Assembly: GCA_037444165.1 (NCBI GenBank)
Contig: JBBIMX010000004.1
Coordinates: forward strand, 13,229 to 77,228
From: CALIBK01 sp037444165
GTDB lineage: Bacteria; Desulfobacterota; BSN033; UBA1163
Direction: 5' to 3'
DNA length: 64,000 nt
How positions within the stretch are numbered: position 1 is the stretch's first letter; each line of letters starts with the position of its first letter. Positions 1-6,932 of this stretch are shown here, in pieces. The position numbers were made by a program, and so were the translations under genes. A model generated the notes under the pieces. The model worked only from the letters and a program-made list of their open reading frames with translations. It made no database searches and had not been told where the DNA came from.

Positions 1-123
1 CCTCGAATTGACCGAATCGATATCATTAGTCGCGGGAAAGTAAGACGGGCCAAACTGTTCTATTTGAGGAACCTGAAAGGGAAGGCAGCCCGGATTCGAG
101 GAGAGAAAAAACAGGAAGCCTGA
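1..123 (+). CDS. rplS: 50S ribosomal protein L19, C-terminal fragment
   Basis: The window opens inside this gene. The open frame from base 1 to the TGA at 121-123 encodes about 40 residues rich in Arg and Lys; it reads PRIDRIDIISRGKVRRAKLF and continues with a YLRNLKGKAARI segment. This matches the conserved C-terminal part of L19, where the RGKVRRAKLYYLR block contacts 23S rRNA at the subunit interface. The start lies upstream of the window. rnhB follows after 12 bp, and rplS-rnhB-yraN is a common order in proteobacteria, which supports all three calls. Confidence 0.9.
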   Translation, partial: PRIDRIDIISRGKVRRAKLFYLRNLKGKAARIRGEKKQEA

Positions 124-135
124 TCGATCGAGGGA

Positions 136-738
136 ATGGACTATTTTGAAACGCGTTATACTCAGGAAGGGTATGTTCGGATTGCCGGGGTGGATGAAGC
201 AGGAAGAGGGCCCCTCGCCGGACCGGTCGTAGCTGCCGCTATTATTCTTCCTCCCGAAGGAGTGGGAGAACCCCTCTTCGATTCCAAAAAGCTCTCTCCC
301 AAAAAGAGAGAAAGACTCTACGACATCCTCTGCTCGAAAGCCCTTGCCATTGGGATTGGGATCGTCTCTTCAGAAGAGATTGACTCTCTCAATATTCTTC
401 AGGCCACTCTAAAGGCAATGACCCAAGCCGTTGAGCATCTCTCTATTTCTCCCGACCTCCTCCTCATCGATGGACCCCATGGCCTCCCTCTTTCGATTCC
501 TCAAAAGGCGATCCCTAAAGGAGATCAACTCTCTAATTCCATCGCTGCCGCATCCATTATAGCCAAAGTCACTCGAGATCGATTGATGCTCCAGTTTCAT
601 CAAAAGTATCCTCAATATAATTTTGCCAGACACAAAGGCTATGGAACTCTGGAACACCGGAAGGCGATCGAACAGTTTGGAATCTGTGACATTCACCGAA
701 AAACCTTTCGAGGGGTAAGGGAATTCTTCGATCGATAA
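136..738 (+). CDS. rnhB: Ribonuclease HII
   Basis: This 200-residue protein has the normal RNase HII length. The N-terminal signature AGVDEAGRGPLAGP (residues about 18-31) carries the first two acidic metal ligands, LLIDGPHG near residue 110 the third, and AAASIIAKVTRD the conserved helix with the last Asp. The enzyme cuts the RNA strand of RNA-DNA hybrids and the 5' side of single ribonucleotides embedded in DNA, in the cytoplasm. The ATG at 136 is preceded by a GAGGGA-like ribosome binding site overlapping the spacer after rplS. It is probably cotranscribed with rplS and yraN. Confidence 0.95.
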   Translation: MDYFETRYTQEGYVRIAGVDEAGRGPLAGPVVAAAIILPPEGVGEPLFDSKKLSPKKRERLYDILCSKALAIGIGIVSSEEIDSLNILQATLKAMTQAVEHLSISPDLLLIDGPHGLPLSIPQKAIPKGDQLSNSIAAASIIAKVTRDRLMLQFHQKYPQYNFARHKGYGTLEHRKAIEQFGICDIHRKTFRGVREFFDR

Positions 739-766
739 ACCCTTCGGAAAGGATCGTCTTATTAAG

Positions 767-1147
767 TTGAAGGAACCTTCCATTGATAAGAAGAGGATTG
801 GGAGACGAGGGGAAGAAGTAGCCCTTCGTTTTTTAAGAAAGAATGGATATCGTATCCTTGAAAAAAATTATCTCTGTAAAATGGGTGAGGTGGATATCGT
901 TGCAAAAGAAAAGGATACCCTCGCCTTCATCGAGGTGAAGACAAGAACCTCCACCGAATTTGGTCCCCCTCAGCTGGCTGTGGACACGGCCAAACAGAGA
1001 CAGCTCTCAAAAGTGGCTCTCCATTATTTGAAGGAGAAACGTCTCGAAGAGGTCAAAGCAAGATTCGATGTCGTCTCCGTGATTTTGGGATCGAGAGGAG
1101 AAGAGATCGAACTCATTCGAGACGCCTTTGAACTCCAATATCCCTAA
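767..1147 (+). CDS. yraN: YraN family (UPF0102) endonuclease-like protein
   Basis: This 126-residue protein has the UPF0102/YraN architecture: GRRGEEVALRFL near residues 12-23, a GEVDIVA segment near 44-50 and the FIEVKTR motif near 59-65. Together these form the acidic/Lys core of the restriction-endonuclease-like (Holliday junction resolvase-like) fold. No biochemical function is firmly established for the family. The start is taken as TTG at 767, with a GGAAAGGA-like site about 15 bases upstream; no ATG in the same frame lies close by, so the start is less certain than the identity. The gene follows rnhB after 28 bp, a frequent arrangement. Confidence 0.88.
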   Translation: MKEPSIDKKRIGRRGEEVALRFLRKNGYRILEKNYLCKMGEVDIVAKEKDTLAFIEVKTRTSTEFGPPQLAVDTAKQRQLSKVALHYLKEKRLEEVKARFDVVSVILGSRGEEIELIRDAFELQYP

Positions 1148-1217
1148 ATCTCTTTTCATGATAAATTTCGGGGAGTAACCCATCACCGAAGGGTGGAAAT
1201 AAAATTAAGCCTGAGTG

Positions 1218-1240
1218 AGGGGTTTTTCGGGAAAACCCTT
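1218..1240 (+). terminator. Possible hairpin terminator after yraN
   Basis: AGGGGTTTT (1218-1226) can pair with AAAACCCTT (1232-1240) across a 5-base loop, with one G-T wobble. It lies 70 bases after the yraN stop and just upstream of the thiamine promoter. There is no long T tract after the second arm, so it is at best a weak intrinsic terminator or a boundary element. Confidence 0.35.
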
Positions 1241-1244
1241 ATCA

Positions 1245-1274
1245 TTGACAAACTGAAAAAATTTATTTTATATT
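1245..1274 (+). promoter_or_regulatory. Sigma-70 type promoter of the thiamine operon
   Basis: A perfect -35 box TTGACA (1245-1250) is followed after 18 bases by TATATT (1269-1274); an alternative -10, TTATAT at 1268, gives 17 bases. The predicted transcript would begin near 1281, exactly where the TPP aptamer starts. That placement makes this the likely promoter of the thi4-thiDN-thiC transcript. Confidence 0.75.
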
Positions 1275-1280
1275 TTAATC

Positions 1281-1372
1281 AACGCTAGGGGAGCTCAAAA
1301 GGCTGAGAGTCCCCACGCCAAAGTGGGGAGACCCTTTGAACCTGTTTGGGTAATTCCAGCGAAGGGAAGCGG
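1281..1372 (+). ncRNA. TPP riboswitch (THI element)
   Basis: The canonical THI-box blocks appear in order: GGGGAGCTC near 1288-1296, GGCTGAGAG at 1301-1309, GACCCTTTGAACCTG at 1330-1344, TGGGTAATTCCAGCG at 1347-1361 and GAAGGGAAGC to about 1370. The CTGAGA and ACCCTTTGAACCTG...GGGTAATTCCAGCG strings are the pyrimidine- and pyrophosphate-sensing helices of the aptamer. It sits between a strong promoter and an intrinsic terminator ahead of three thiamine biosynthesis genes. Binding of thiamine diphosphate is expected to favour termination. Confidence 0.95.
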
Positions 1373-1385
1373 AAACGAATTGAAG

Positions 1386-1421
1386 AAGCCGTAATACCTC
1401 CAATGGAATTACGGCTTTTTT
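1386..1421 (+). terminator. Intrinsic terminator, expression platform of the TPP riboswitch
   Basis: AAGCCGTAAT (1386-1395) and ATTACGGCTT (1408-1417) form a perfect 10-bp stem with a 12-base loop, and the second arm runs into TTTTTT followed by ATTT. It starts 14 bases after the aptamer and ends about 35 bases before the thi4 start. This is the standard layout of a riboswitch acting by transcription termination. Confidence 0.9.
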
Positions 1422-1455
1422 ATTTCCAGAATCGTTGAAGAGGGGGAAAATCTCA

Positions 1456-2235
1456 ATGGATGAAAGGATCATCACTCAGGCCATCATTGATCGGTATTTT
1501 CAGAAGTTAAAAGAGAATCTTTCCGTGGATGTGGCTGTGGTTGGAGGGGGACCTTCTGGTCTGGTCTGTTCCTATTTCCTTTCCAAGAATGGATACAAAG
1601 TGGCCCTTTTTGAAAGAAAGCTATCCATTGGAGGAGGAATGTGGGGAGGAGGAATGATGTTTAATGAGATCGTCGTTCAGGAGGAAGGAAAAAGGATTCT
1701 TGATGAGTTTGAGATTCGTTCTCGTCCTTACTGCGAAGGCTACTACACTGCCGATTCTATCGAAGCCATCTCGACCCTCTGTTCAAAAACAATAAAGGCC
1801 GGGGTTAGCATCTTTAATCTAATCAGTGCTGAAGATCTTATTGTGCGAGAGAATCGAGTCAATGGTTTAGTTCTTAATTGGACAGCCGTGGAGATGGCCC
1901 ACCTCCATGTAGATCCATTAACCATTCATTCTAAATTTGTTGTGGACGCAACGGGTCACGCCACCGAGGTCGTCGCCATTCTTCAGAGGAAGAACGATGT
2001 TCGTCTGTCCACCGAGACCGGGAAGATTGTGGGAGAGAGATCCCTATGGGCGGAGGCAGCCGAAAGGGATACTCTTCTCAATACAAGAGAAGTCTATCCA
2101 GGACTCTATGTAACAGGAATGGCCGCCAACGCCACGTTCGGTTCCTATCGGATGGGACCTGTCTTTGGAGGAATGCTTCTCTCAGGAGAAAAAGCAGCCT
2201 CTTTGATCACCCAGGAGTTAAAAAGATGGAAGTAA
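1456..2235 (+). CDS. thi4: Thiazole synthase, Thi4 family, catalytic His type
   Basis: This 259-residue protein is a Thi4/archaeal thiazole biosynthesis enzyme. It makes the adenylated carboxythiazole of thiamine from NAD, glycine and a sulfur source. The dinucleotide-binding glycine motif VVGGGPSG is at residues 28-35 and the GGGMWGGG loop at 59-66. At the position of the sulfur-donating Cys of yeast THI4 (a Cys-Met-Asp-Pro context) this protein has His151 in HVDP, as in the methanogen enzyme. It should therefore be a true multi-turnover, sulfide-using enzyme rather than a suicide enzyme (inference from that residue). The ATG at 1456 is chosen over an upstream TTG at 1435 because a purine-rich GAGGGGG site sits 9 bases before it. 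It overlaps thiDN by 10 bp. Confidence 0.93.
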   Translation: MDERIITQAIIDRYFQKLKENLSVDVAVVGGGPSGLVCSYFLSKNGYKVALFERKLSIGGGMWGGGMMFNEIVVQEEGKRILDEFEIRSRPYCEGYYTADSIEAISTLCSKTIKAGVSIFNLISAEDLIVRENRVNGLVLNWTAVEMAHLHVDPLTIHSKFVVDATGHATEVVAILQRKNDVRLSTETGKIVGERSLWAEAAERDTLLNTREVYPGLYVTGMAANATFGSYRMGPVFGGMLLSGEKAASLITQELKRWK

Positions 2236-3560
2236 AGCGAATTCTCACCATTGCAGGATCCGATTCTGGAGGAGGGGCAGGGATTCAGGCAGATCTAAAG
2301 GCCATCACCCTTCTGGATGGTTACGGGATGAGTGTGGTGACCGCCCTTACAGCCCAGAATACCCTTGGCGTTCAGGCCATTCAAGAAATCTCTGCCTCTT
2401 TTGTGGCCAAACAGATCGATTCCGTTCTCTCTGATATCGGTGCAGATGCCATCAAGACAGGAATGCTTCCCAACCGTGAGATCATTGAGGTCGTGGCGAA
2501 AAAGATTAAACAGTATGGAATCGAAACCGTGGTAGTGGACCCGGTCATGGTCTCTAAAAATGGAGTCCCTCTCATTCGAAAAGACGCTCAGGAGGCCTTG
2601 ATCAGAAGATTGATCCCTCTCTCTTTGATGGTGACACCCAATCTTTACGAGGCCTCCATCCTTACGGGACTAAAAGTGAATTCCATTGACGGAATGCGAA
2701 AGGCAGCGGTTCGACTGTGGGAGCTTGGAGCCAAGAACGTCCTCATCAAAGGGGGGCACCTGAGAGGAATGGCTATTGATATTCTTTTTGATGGAAATAA
2801 TTATGCGGAGATTTCAGCTCCGAGGATAAAGACAAAGAATACCCATGGCACCGGCTGTACCCTTGCCTCCGCTATTGCTACCCTTTTAGCCAAGGGGGAA
2901 TCTATCCCTGAAGCAGTGAGAAAGGCCAAGCTATTCATCAACCTTGCTATTCAAGCCGGTCTCCCTATTGGAAAGGGGAATGGTCCAACCAATCCTTCTG
3001 CTTACATCCTGAAAGAAATGGAACGCTATCCTGTTCTTCAAGAGTTAAAGAGAGCGATAAGGGTATTAAAAGAAAACCAGATCGGCCCTCTTATCCCAGA
3101 GGTCTCTTCCAATTTAGGTTACGCCCTTCCTTTTGCCGAAGGAATAGGGGATGTGGCTGCCTTTCCGGGAAGAATCATTCGAGTCGGAGAGACCATCGCT
3201 GTGCTCGGGGACCCGGAGTTTGGCGTCTCCCAACATGTGGCCCGAATCATTCTCACCGTGATGAAATGGAATCCAGAGTATTGCTCCGCCATGAATATAA
3301 GATACTCTAAAGAAAATGTGGCAAGGCTCGAGGGAAAAGGGTTTACGGGAGGCCATTTTGAGAGAAGGCTCGAACCTAAAGAGATTAAAGCAACGGAGGG
3401 GTCATCTCTTGAATGGGGGGTTCAAGAGGTTCTGAAAAAGAAAAGAAGTGTCCCCGATTTTATCTACGATGAAGGAGAGGTAGGGAAAGAGCCAATGATT
3501 CGTATTTTAGGAAGAAACCCGATGGATGTGGTCAATAAGATTCTAAAGGCCTTCAAATAA
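2226..3560 (+). CDS. thiD: Bifunctional HMP/HMP-P kinase and thiamine-phosphate synthase (ThiD-ThiN fusion)
   Basis: This is a 444-residue fusion. Residues 1 to about 262 are ThiD: AGSDSGGGAGIQAD at the N-terminus, VVVDPVMVSK near 95-104 and the anion-hole block TKNTHGTGCTLASAIA near 205. It phosphorylates hydroxymethylpyrimidine to HMP-PP. Residues about 270-440 match ThiN, the archaeal-type thiamine-phosphate synthase that replaces ThiE and couples HMP-PP to the thiazole phosphate. A longer frame opens upstream at 2046, but that part is thi4 read in another frame. The ATG at 2226 lies within the end of thi4, so translation is probably coupled. No thiE, thiG or thiS is visible in the window. 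Confidence 0.92.
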   Translation: MEVKRILTIAGSDSGGGAGIQADLKAITLLDGYGMSVVTALTAQNTLGVQAIQEISASFVAKQIDSVLSDIGADAIKTGMLPNREIIEVVAKKIKQYGIETVVVDPVMVSKNGVPLIRKDAQEALIRRLIPLSLMVTPNLYEASILTGLKVNSIDGMRKAAVRLWELGAKNVLIKGGHLRGMAIDILFDGNNYAEISAPRIKTKNTHGTGCTLASAIATLLAKGESIPEAVRKAKLFINLAIQAGLPIGKGNGPTNPSAYILKEMERYPVLQELKRAIRVLKENQIGPLIPEVSSNLGYALPFAEGIGDVAAFPGRIIRVGETIAVLGDPEFGVSQHVARIILTVMKWNPEYCSAMNIRYSKENVARLEGKGFTGGHFERRLEPKEIKATEGSSLEWGVQEVLKKKRSVPDFIYDEGEVGKEPMIRILGRNPMDVVNKILKAFK

Positions 3561-3592
3561 TCGATCTCCCAAGGAAGGAGGAAGAGAATTCC

Positions 3593-4882
3593 ATGACACA
3601 GAGGATTCAGGCACAAAAAGGAAATATCACAGAAGAGATGAGGAGGGTTGCTCAAGAGGAAGGGGTCTCTCCGGAGTGGCTTCGGGAGAAGATGGCTTCA
3701 GGGCGTATCGTCATCCTCGCGAATCGAAATCATAAAGGAGTCAAACCGGTCGGTGTTGGAGAGGGCCTTCGAATTAAAGTCAATACCAACATTGGAACGT
3801 CCTCCGATCATATCGATTTAGAAGAAGAATTGAAAAAACTGGAGGTGGCTATTCAGGCAGGGACCGATACGGTGATGGACCTGAGTACGGGTGGAGACAT
3901 CGATACGATTCGAAAAGAGATCATTCGAAACTCTCCCATTCCGGTAGGGACAGTGCCAATCTATGAGGCCGCCGTAAGAGCAGCGAGAGAAAGAAAGGCC
4001 TTGGCCCATATGAGGGTCCAGGACCTTTTTGAGGTCATTGAACGACAGGCTGAAGAAGGAGTCGACTTTATGACCCTCCACTGTGGAGTCACTCGCCATG
4101 CCGTAGAACGTCTAAGAAAGGCAAAAAGATTCTTAGGAGTGGTTAGCCGAGGAGGCTCTTTTTTGATCGAATGGATGATTTATAACGGCCAGGAGAATCC
4201 GTTGTATGAGTATTATGATCGACTCTTGGAGATTGCAAAGTCCTATGACGTGACCCTAAGTTTGGGGGATGGGTTAAGACCAGGATGTTTAGCGGATGCT
4301 ACCGATCGACCTCAGGTGGAGGAGACCATCCTTCTTGGAGAGTTGACCGAAAGGGCATGGGCAGAAGGGGTCCAAGTGATGATTGAGGGACCTGGCCATG
4401 TTCCCCTTGACCAGATTGAGGCGAATATCCTCTTAGAAAAAAGATTATGCAAAGGGGCTCCCTTCTATGTATTAGGTCCGTTAGTCACAGATATCACTCC
4501 TGGTTACGATCACATCACCTGTGCGATTGGGGGGGCCATTGCAGGGAAGGCAGGGGCAGACTTCCTCTGCTATGTCACTCCATCAGAACATCTTAAACTC
4601 CCCTCTGTAGAAGATGTTCGAGAAGGAGTGATCGCTACGAGAATTGCAGGTCATGCGGCTGATATTGCAAGGGGAAATAGAAAAGCCCTTGAGCGGGACT
4701 TAGAGATGTCAATAGCGCGCAGGGAATTTAACTGGGAGAGGCAGATCGAACTCTCCATCGATCCGGAAAAGGCCCGACGCTATCATGATGAAGGAAAGTC
4801 TACCACAAAGGATGTCTGTACCATGTGTGGAGAGTTCTGTGCCATCAAGAGGGTAAAAGATTTTTTTGAAAGTGAATCCTAA
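3593..4882 (+). CDS. thiC: Phosphomethylpyrimidine synthase
   Basis: This 429-residue protein is a short-form ThiC, the radical SAM enzyme that rearranges aminoimidazole ribotide to HMP-phosphate. It lacks the long N-terminal region of the 600-residue enterobacterial form. Recognisable blocks are GTSSDH near 63, DLSTGGDI near 97, MTLHCGVT near 160, SLGDGLRPG near 224 and IEGPGHVP near 263. The cluster-binding cysteines are at the extreme C-terminus: C409, C412 and C416 in CTMCGEFC. That is CX2CX3C, one residue shorter than the CX2CX4C I know from the E. coli type. A GGAAGGAGG site precedes the ATG. It is the last gene of the riboswitch-controlled operon. Confidence 0.95.
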   Translation: MTQRIQAQKGNITEEMRRVAQEEGVSPEWLREKMASGRIVILANRNHKGVKPVGVGEGLRIKVNTNIGTSSDHIDLEEELKKLEVAIQAGTDTVMDLSTGGDIDTIRKEIIRNSPIPVGTVPIYEAAVRAARERKALAHMRVQDLFEVIERQAEEGVDFMTLHCGVTRHAVERLRKAKRFLGVVSRGGSFLIEWMIYNGQENPLYEYYDRLLEIAKSYDVTLSLGDGLRPGCLADATDRPQVEETILLGELTERAWAEGVQVMIEGPGHVPLDQIEANILLEKRLCKGAPFYVLGPLVTDITPGYDHITCAIGGAIAGKAGADFLCYVTPSEHLKLPSVEDVREGVIATRIAGHAADIARGNRKALERDLEMSIARREFNWERQIELSIDPEKARRYHDEGKSTTKDVCTMCGEFCAIKRVKDFFESES

Positions 4883-4890
4883 GGTGTCCT

Positions 4891-4918
4891 CTCAGAAAAT
4901 ACCCTTCATCTTTCTGAG
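4891..4918 (+). terminator. Inverted repeat after thiC
   Basis: CTCAGAAA (4891-4898) and TTTCTGAG (4911-4918) form an 8-bp stem with a 12-base loop, starting 8 bases after the thiC stop. No strong T tract follows, so it may be a weak terminator or an mRNA 3' stabilising hairpin. Confidence 0.4.
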
Positions 4919-5011
4919 AAAACGTTTTAGCAGTAAGAGTGAGGTAAGCTCAACTTTCAATTTTACCAATGACATTTGGATCTTAAGATTTTTCATTTCC
5001 TTCTACTCAAT

Positions 5012-5206
5012 TTATTCATTTGAGAAAGACTGATTCCCCTGTAAAAACCGATAAAGTTCTGATTGAAGGATTCGCCATCCTTTCCCAGCTTTAATGGCTT
5101 TGATCTTTCCCATATGGATATATTTAAGAAAGGTTGGTTTAGAAATCTTCAAATATCGGATGGCTTCATTTGTTGTCAACACGATATCTTTTTCTACCAT
5201 TGACAT
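5012..5206 (-). CDS. Small helix-turn-helix DNA-binding protein (excisionase/MerR-like HTH_17)
   Basis: This 64-residue protein is a single HTH_17/excisionase-type domain. LTTNEAIRYLKISKPTFLKY forms the helix-turn-helix and the MGKIKAIKAGKGWRI segment the wing, followed by a short ELYRFL helix. The family includes phage excisionases and small regulators that bind DNA through the winged HTH. The ATG at 5206 is chosen because TAGGAG lies 7 bases upstream; an upstream frame extends 14 more residues without such a site. It stands alone between thiC and livF (which shares its strand) with no integrase or phage gene nearby, so an orphan regulator is as likely as an excisionase. Confidence 0.72.
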   Translation of the reverse strand: MSMVEKDIVLTTNEAIRYLKISKPTFLKYIHMGKIKAIKAGKGWRILQSELYRFLQGNQSFSNE

Positions 5207-5310
5207 AGAAATTCTCCTAATTATACAATTTTTAATTAATTTTAGCAAAATTTATGCCCAAAAAGCTTGATTTTGCATTTCTGTAATTATCTGTTTTTAT
5301 TTATGAATTT

Positions 5311-5332
5311 TTAAATCCCTTAAAAAGGGAAT
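5311..5332 (-). terminator. Hairpin terminator downstream of livF
   Basis: Read on the minus strand, TCCCTT-TTT-AAGGGA (plus positions 5316-5330) forms a 6-bp stem and is followed by TTTAAAAATT. It lies about 65 bases after the livF stop at 5397. The stem is short and the T tract interrupted, so I rate it as a probable but weak end of the liv transcript. The rest of the 190-base gap is AT-rich; a TGAC/GTCA repeat at 5343-5355 contains TTGACA on the minus strand, but I could not place a convincing -10. Confidence 0.45.
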
Positions 5333-5396
5333 AATATTGGGGTGACTTTTTGTCAAAAATGCGCAATCCCTGGTTAAAAAGGAAACAGGGGTGGGT

Positions 5397-6110
5397 TTAT
5401 GTCTCTCCGAGGTAGGCTTTCCGGACCATTTCATTTCGCTGTAAATTTTTTGCTGTATCTGTGAGAACGATTACCCCAGACTGCAGGACATATCCCCGAC
5501 TTGCAACTTCGAGGGCCTTTCGTGCATTCTGTTCTACCAGAAGAATCGTGGTTCCTTCGGCATGGAGTTGTCGTATAGTATCAAAGATATTGTCTACCAA
5601 AACTGGGGCCAATCCCATTGAGGGTTCATCCATTAAAAGGACACGGGGATTTGCCATTAAAGCTCGACCTGTGGCAAGCATTTGTTGTTCTCCACCACTG
5701 AGTGTTCCTGCAACCTGTTTTTGACGTTCTTTGAGTCGAGGGAAAAGATTGAAAACCCTTTCAAAGTTTGCCTCGATGCTTTTTGGATCGGATATGGCAA
5801 AAGCCCCCATTTCGAGGTTTTCCCTTACCGTAAGACGCCCAAAAACCCGCCGTCCTTCGGGTACCTGAACCACCCCTTTGGCCACAATTTCATGGGGACG
5901 GTAACCAGTGAGCTCTTCACCTTCAAAACGGATGGATCCATGCCGAGGGGAAAGAATGCCGCTGGTGGTCTTTAACAGAGTACTCTTTCCAGCCCCATTT
6001 GCACCGATTAAGGTAACAATCTCTCCTTTTTCTACATGGAGAGATACTCCCTTGAGGGCATGGATGTGACTATAATAGGTATGGATCTCTTCGATCTCAA
6101 GAAAAGCCAT
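5397..6110 (-). CDS. livF: Branched-chain amino acid type ABC transporter ATP-binding protein LivF
   Basis: This 237-residue ATPase has Walker A GANGAGKST (near residue 36), the signature LSGGEQQML (near 137), Walker B VLLMDEPSMGL (near 157) and a switch His region VEQNARKAL typical of LivF. With LivG it forms the nucleotide-binding pair on the cytoplasmic face that powers uptake through LivHM. It is the last gene of livJ-livH-livM-livG-livF, 24 bp after livG, with an AGAGGA site before its ATG. The real substrate of such Hydrophobic Amino Acid Transporter systems varies (amino acids, amides, urea, aromatic acids), so the leucine label is only a family name. Confidence 0.93.
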   Translation of the reverse strand: MAFLEIEEIHTYYSHIHALKGVSLHVEKGEIVTLIGANGAGKSTLLKTTSGILSPRHGSIRFEGEELTGYRPHEIVAKGVVQVPEGRRVFGRLTVRENLEMGAFAISDPKSIEANFERVFNLFPRLKERQKQVAGTLSGGEQQMLATGRALMANPRVLLMDEPSMGLAPVLVDNIFDTIRQLHAEGTTILLVEQNARKALEVASRGYVLQSGVIVLTDTAKNLQRNEMVRKAYLGET

Positions 6111-6134
6111 CCCATCCTCTTTTCATAAATCCTT

Positions 6135-6932
6135 TTAGGCTGCAGTAGCCTCTTCAACACTTCCTCGTCCTAAATAGGCTTCGATGACTCTTGGATTCCT
6201 CTGGATCTCGACCGGAGGCCCTTCAGCAATCTTCTCTCCATAATCAAGAACAGTCACGATCTCAGAGATCCCCATCACCACCCTCATCTGATGCTCGATG
6301 AGGAGGATGGTGATTCCCAGTTCATCCCTGAGTCGTTGAATAAACTCCATCATATCCTGTGTTTCCTTTGGGTTCATCCCAGCGGTGGGTTCGTCAAGCA
6401 GTAAAAGTTTGGGTTTGGAGGCAAGCGCCCTTGCGATCTCGAGTTTTCTTTGATCTCCATAAGGAAGATTCTTGGCCAAAAAATCCCCTTTGCCTGAGAG
6501 ACTCACAAATCTGAGAAGTTTTCGGGCCTCCTCAGCTGCCTCCGCCTCCTCCTTTCGGGTTGAAGAAGAGCCTATCACAATGCCAAAAAAATTTGCCTTC
6601 AGATGCCCATGAAGACCGACCAAAACATTTTCCATGGCAGTCAGATTGGGAAAGAGTCGAATGTTTTGGTACGTTCTTGAGATTCCTAAACGGACAATCT
6701 TATCTGGAAGAAGTCCAACAAGAGAGTGATGATTGAAGAGAATCTCTCCCTCCTCGGGTCGATAAAAACCGGTAACGCAATTGAAGAAGGTGGTCTTCCC
6801 TGCCCCATTCGGGCCAATAATACTATGGATACTCTTCTCCTGAATTTCCAAATCTAACCGGTCTACCGCGACCAATCCACCAAATCGTTTCGTCACTTTT
6901 TTTGCAATAAGAATTGCCATTCCTTTCCCCAT
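6135..6932 (-). CDS. livG: Branched-chain amino acid type ABC transporter ATP-binding protein LivG
   Basis: This 265-residue ATPase has Walker A GPNGAGKTT (near residue 38), signature LPYGDQRKLEIARAL (near 157), Walker B LLLLDEPTAGMNP (near 180) and the LIEHQMRVVM switch region. The GMNP after Walker B and the C-terminal BCA_ABC_TP_C-like segment ending in VIEAYLG are LivG hallmarks. Its ATG overlaps the stop of livM (TAATG), so translation is coupled. A second ATG four codons later could also be used. Confidence 0.93.
   Translation of the reverse strand: MGKGMAILIAKKVTKRFGGLVAVDRLDLEIQEKSIHSIIGPNGAGKTTFFNCVTGFYRPEEGEILFNHHSLVGLLPDKIVRLGISRTYQNIRLFPNLTAMENVLVGLHGHLKANFFGIVIGSSSTRKEEAEAAEEARKLLRFVSLSGKGDFLAKNLPYGDQRKLEIARALASKPKLLLLDEPTAGMNPKETQDMMEFIQRLRDELGITILLIEHQMRVVMGISEIVTVLDYGEKIAEGPPVEIQRNPRVIEAYLGRGSVEEATAA

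Noticed and set aside
409..783. Open frame of 124 codons on the minus strand across rnhB and the start of yraN
   Set aside because: It is antisense to clear rnhB and has no recognisable motif or ribosome binding site; it is a shadow of the real gene.
2046..2225. Extended N-terminus for ThiD-ThiN starting at 2046
   Set aside because: The added 60 residues are thi4 read in another frame; ThiD homology starts at the ATG at 2226.
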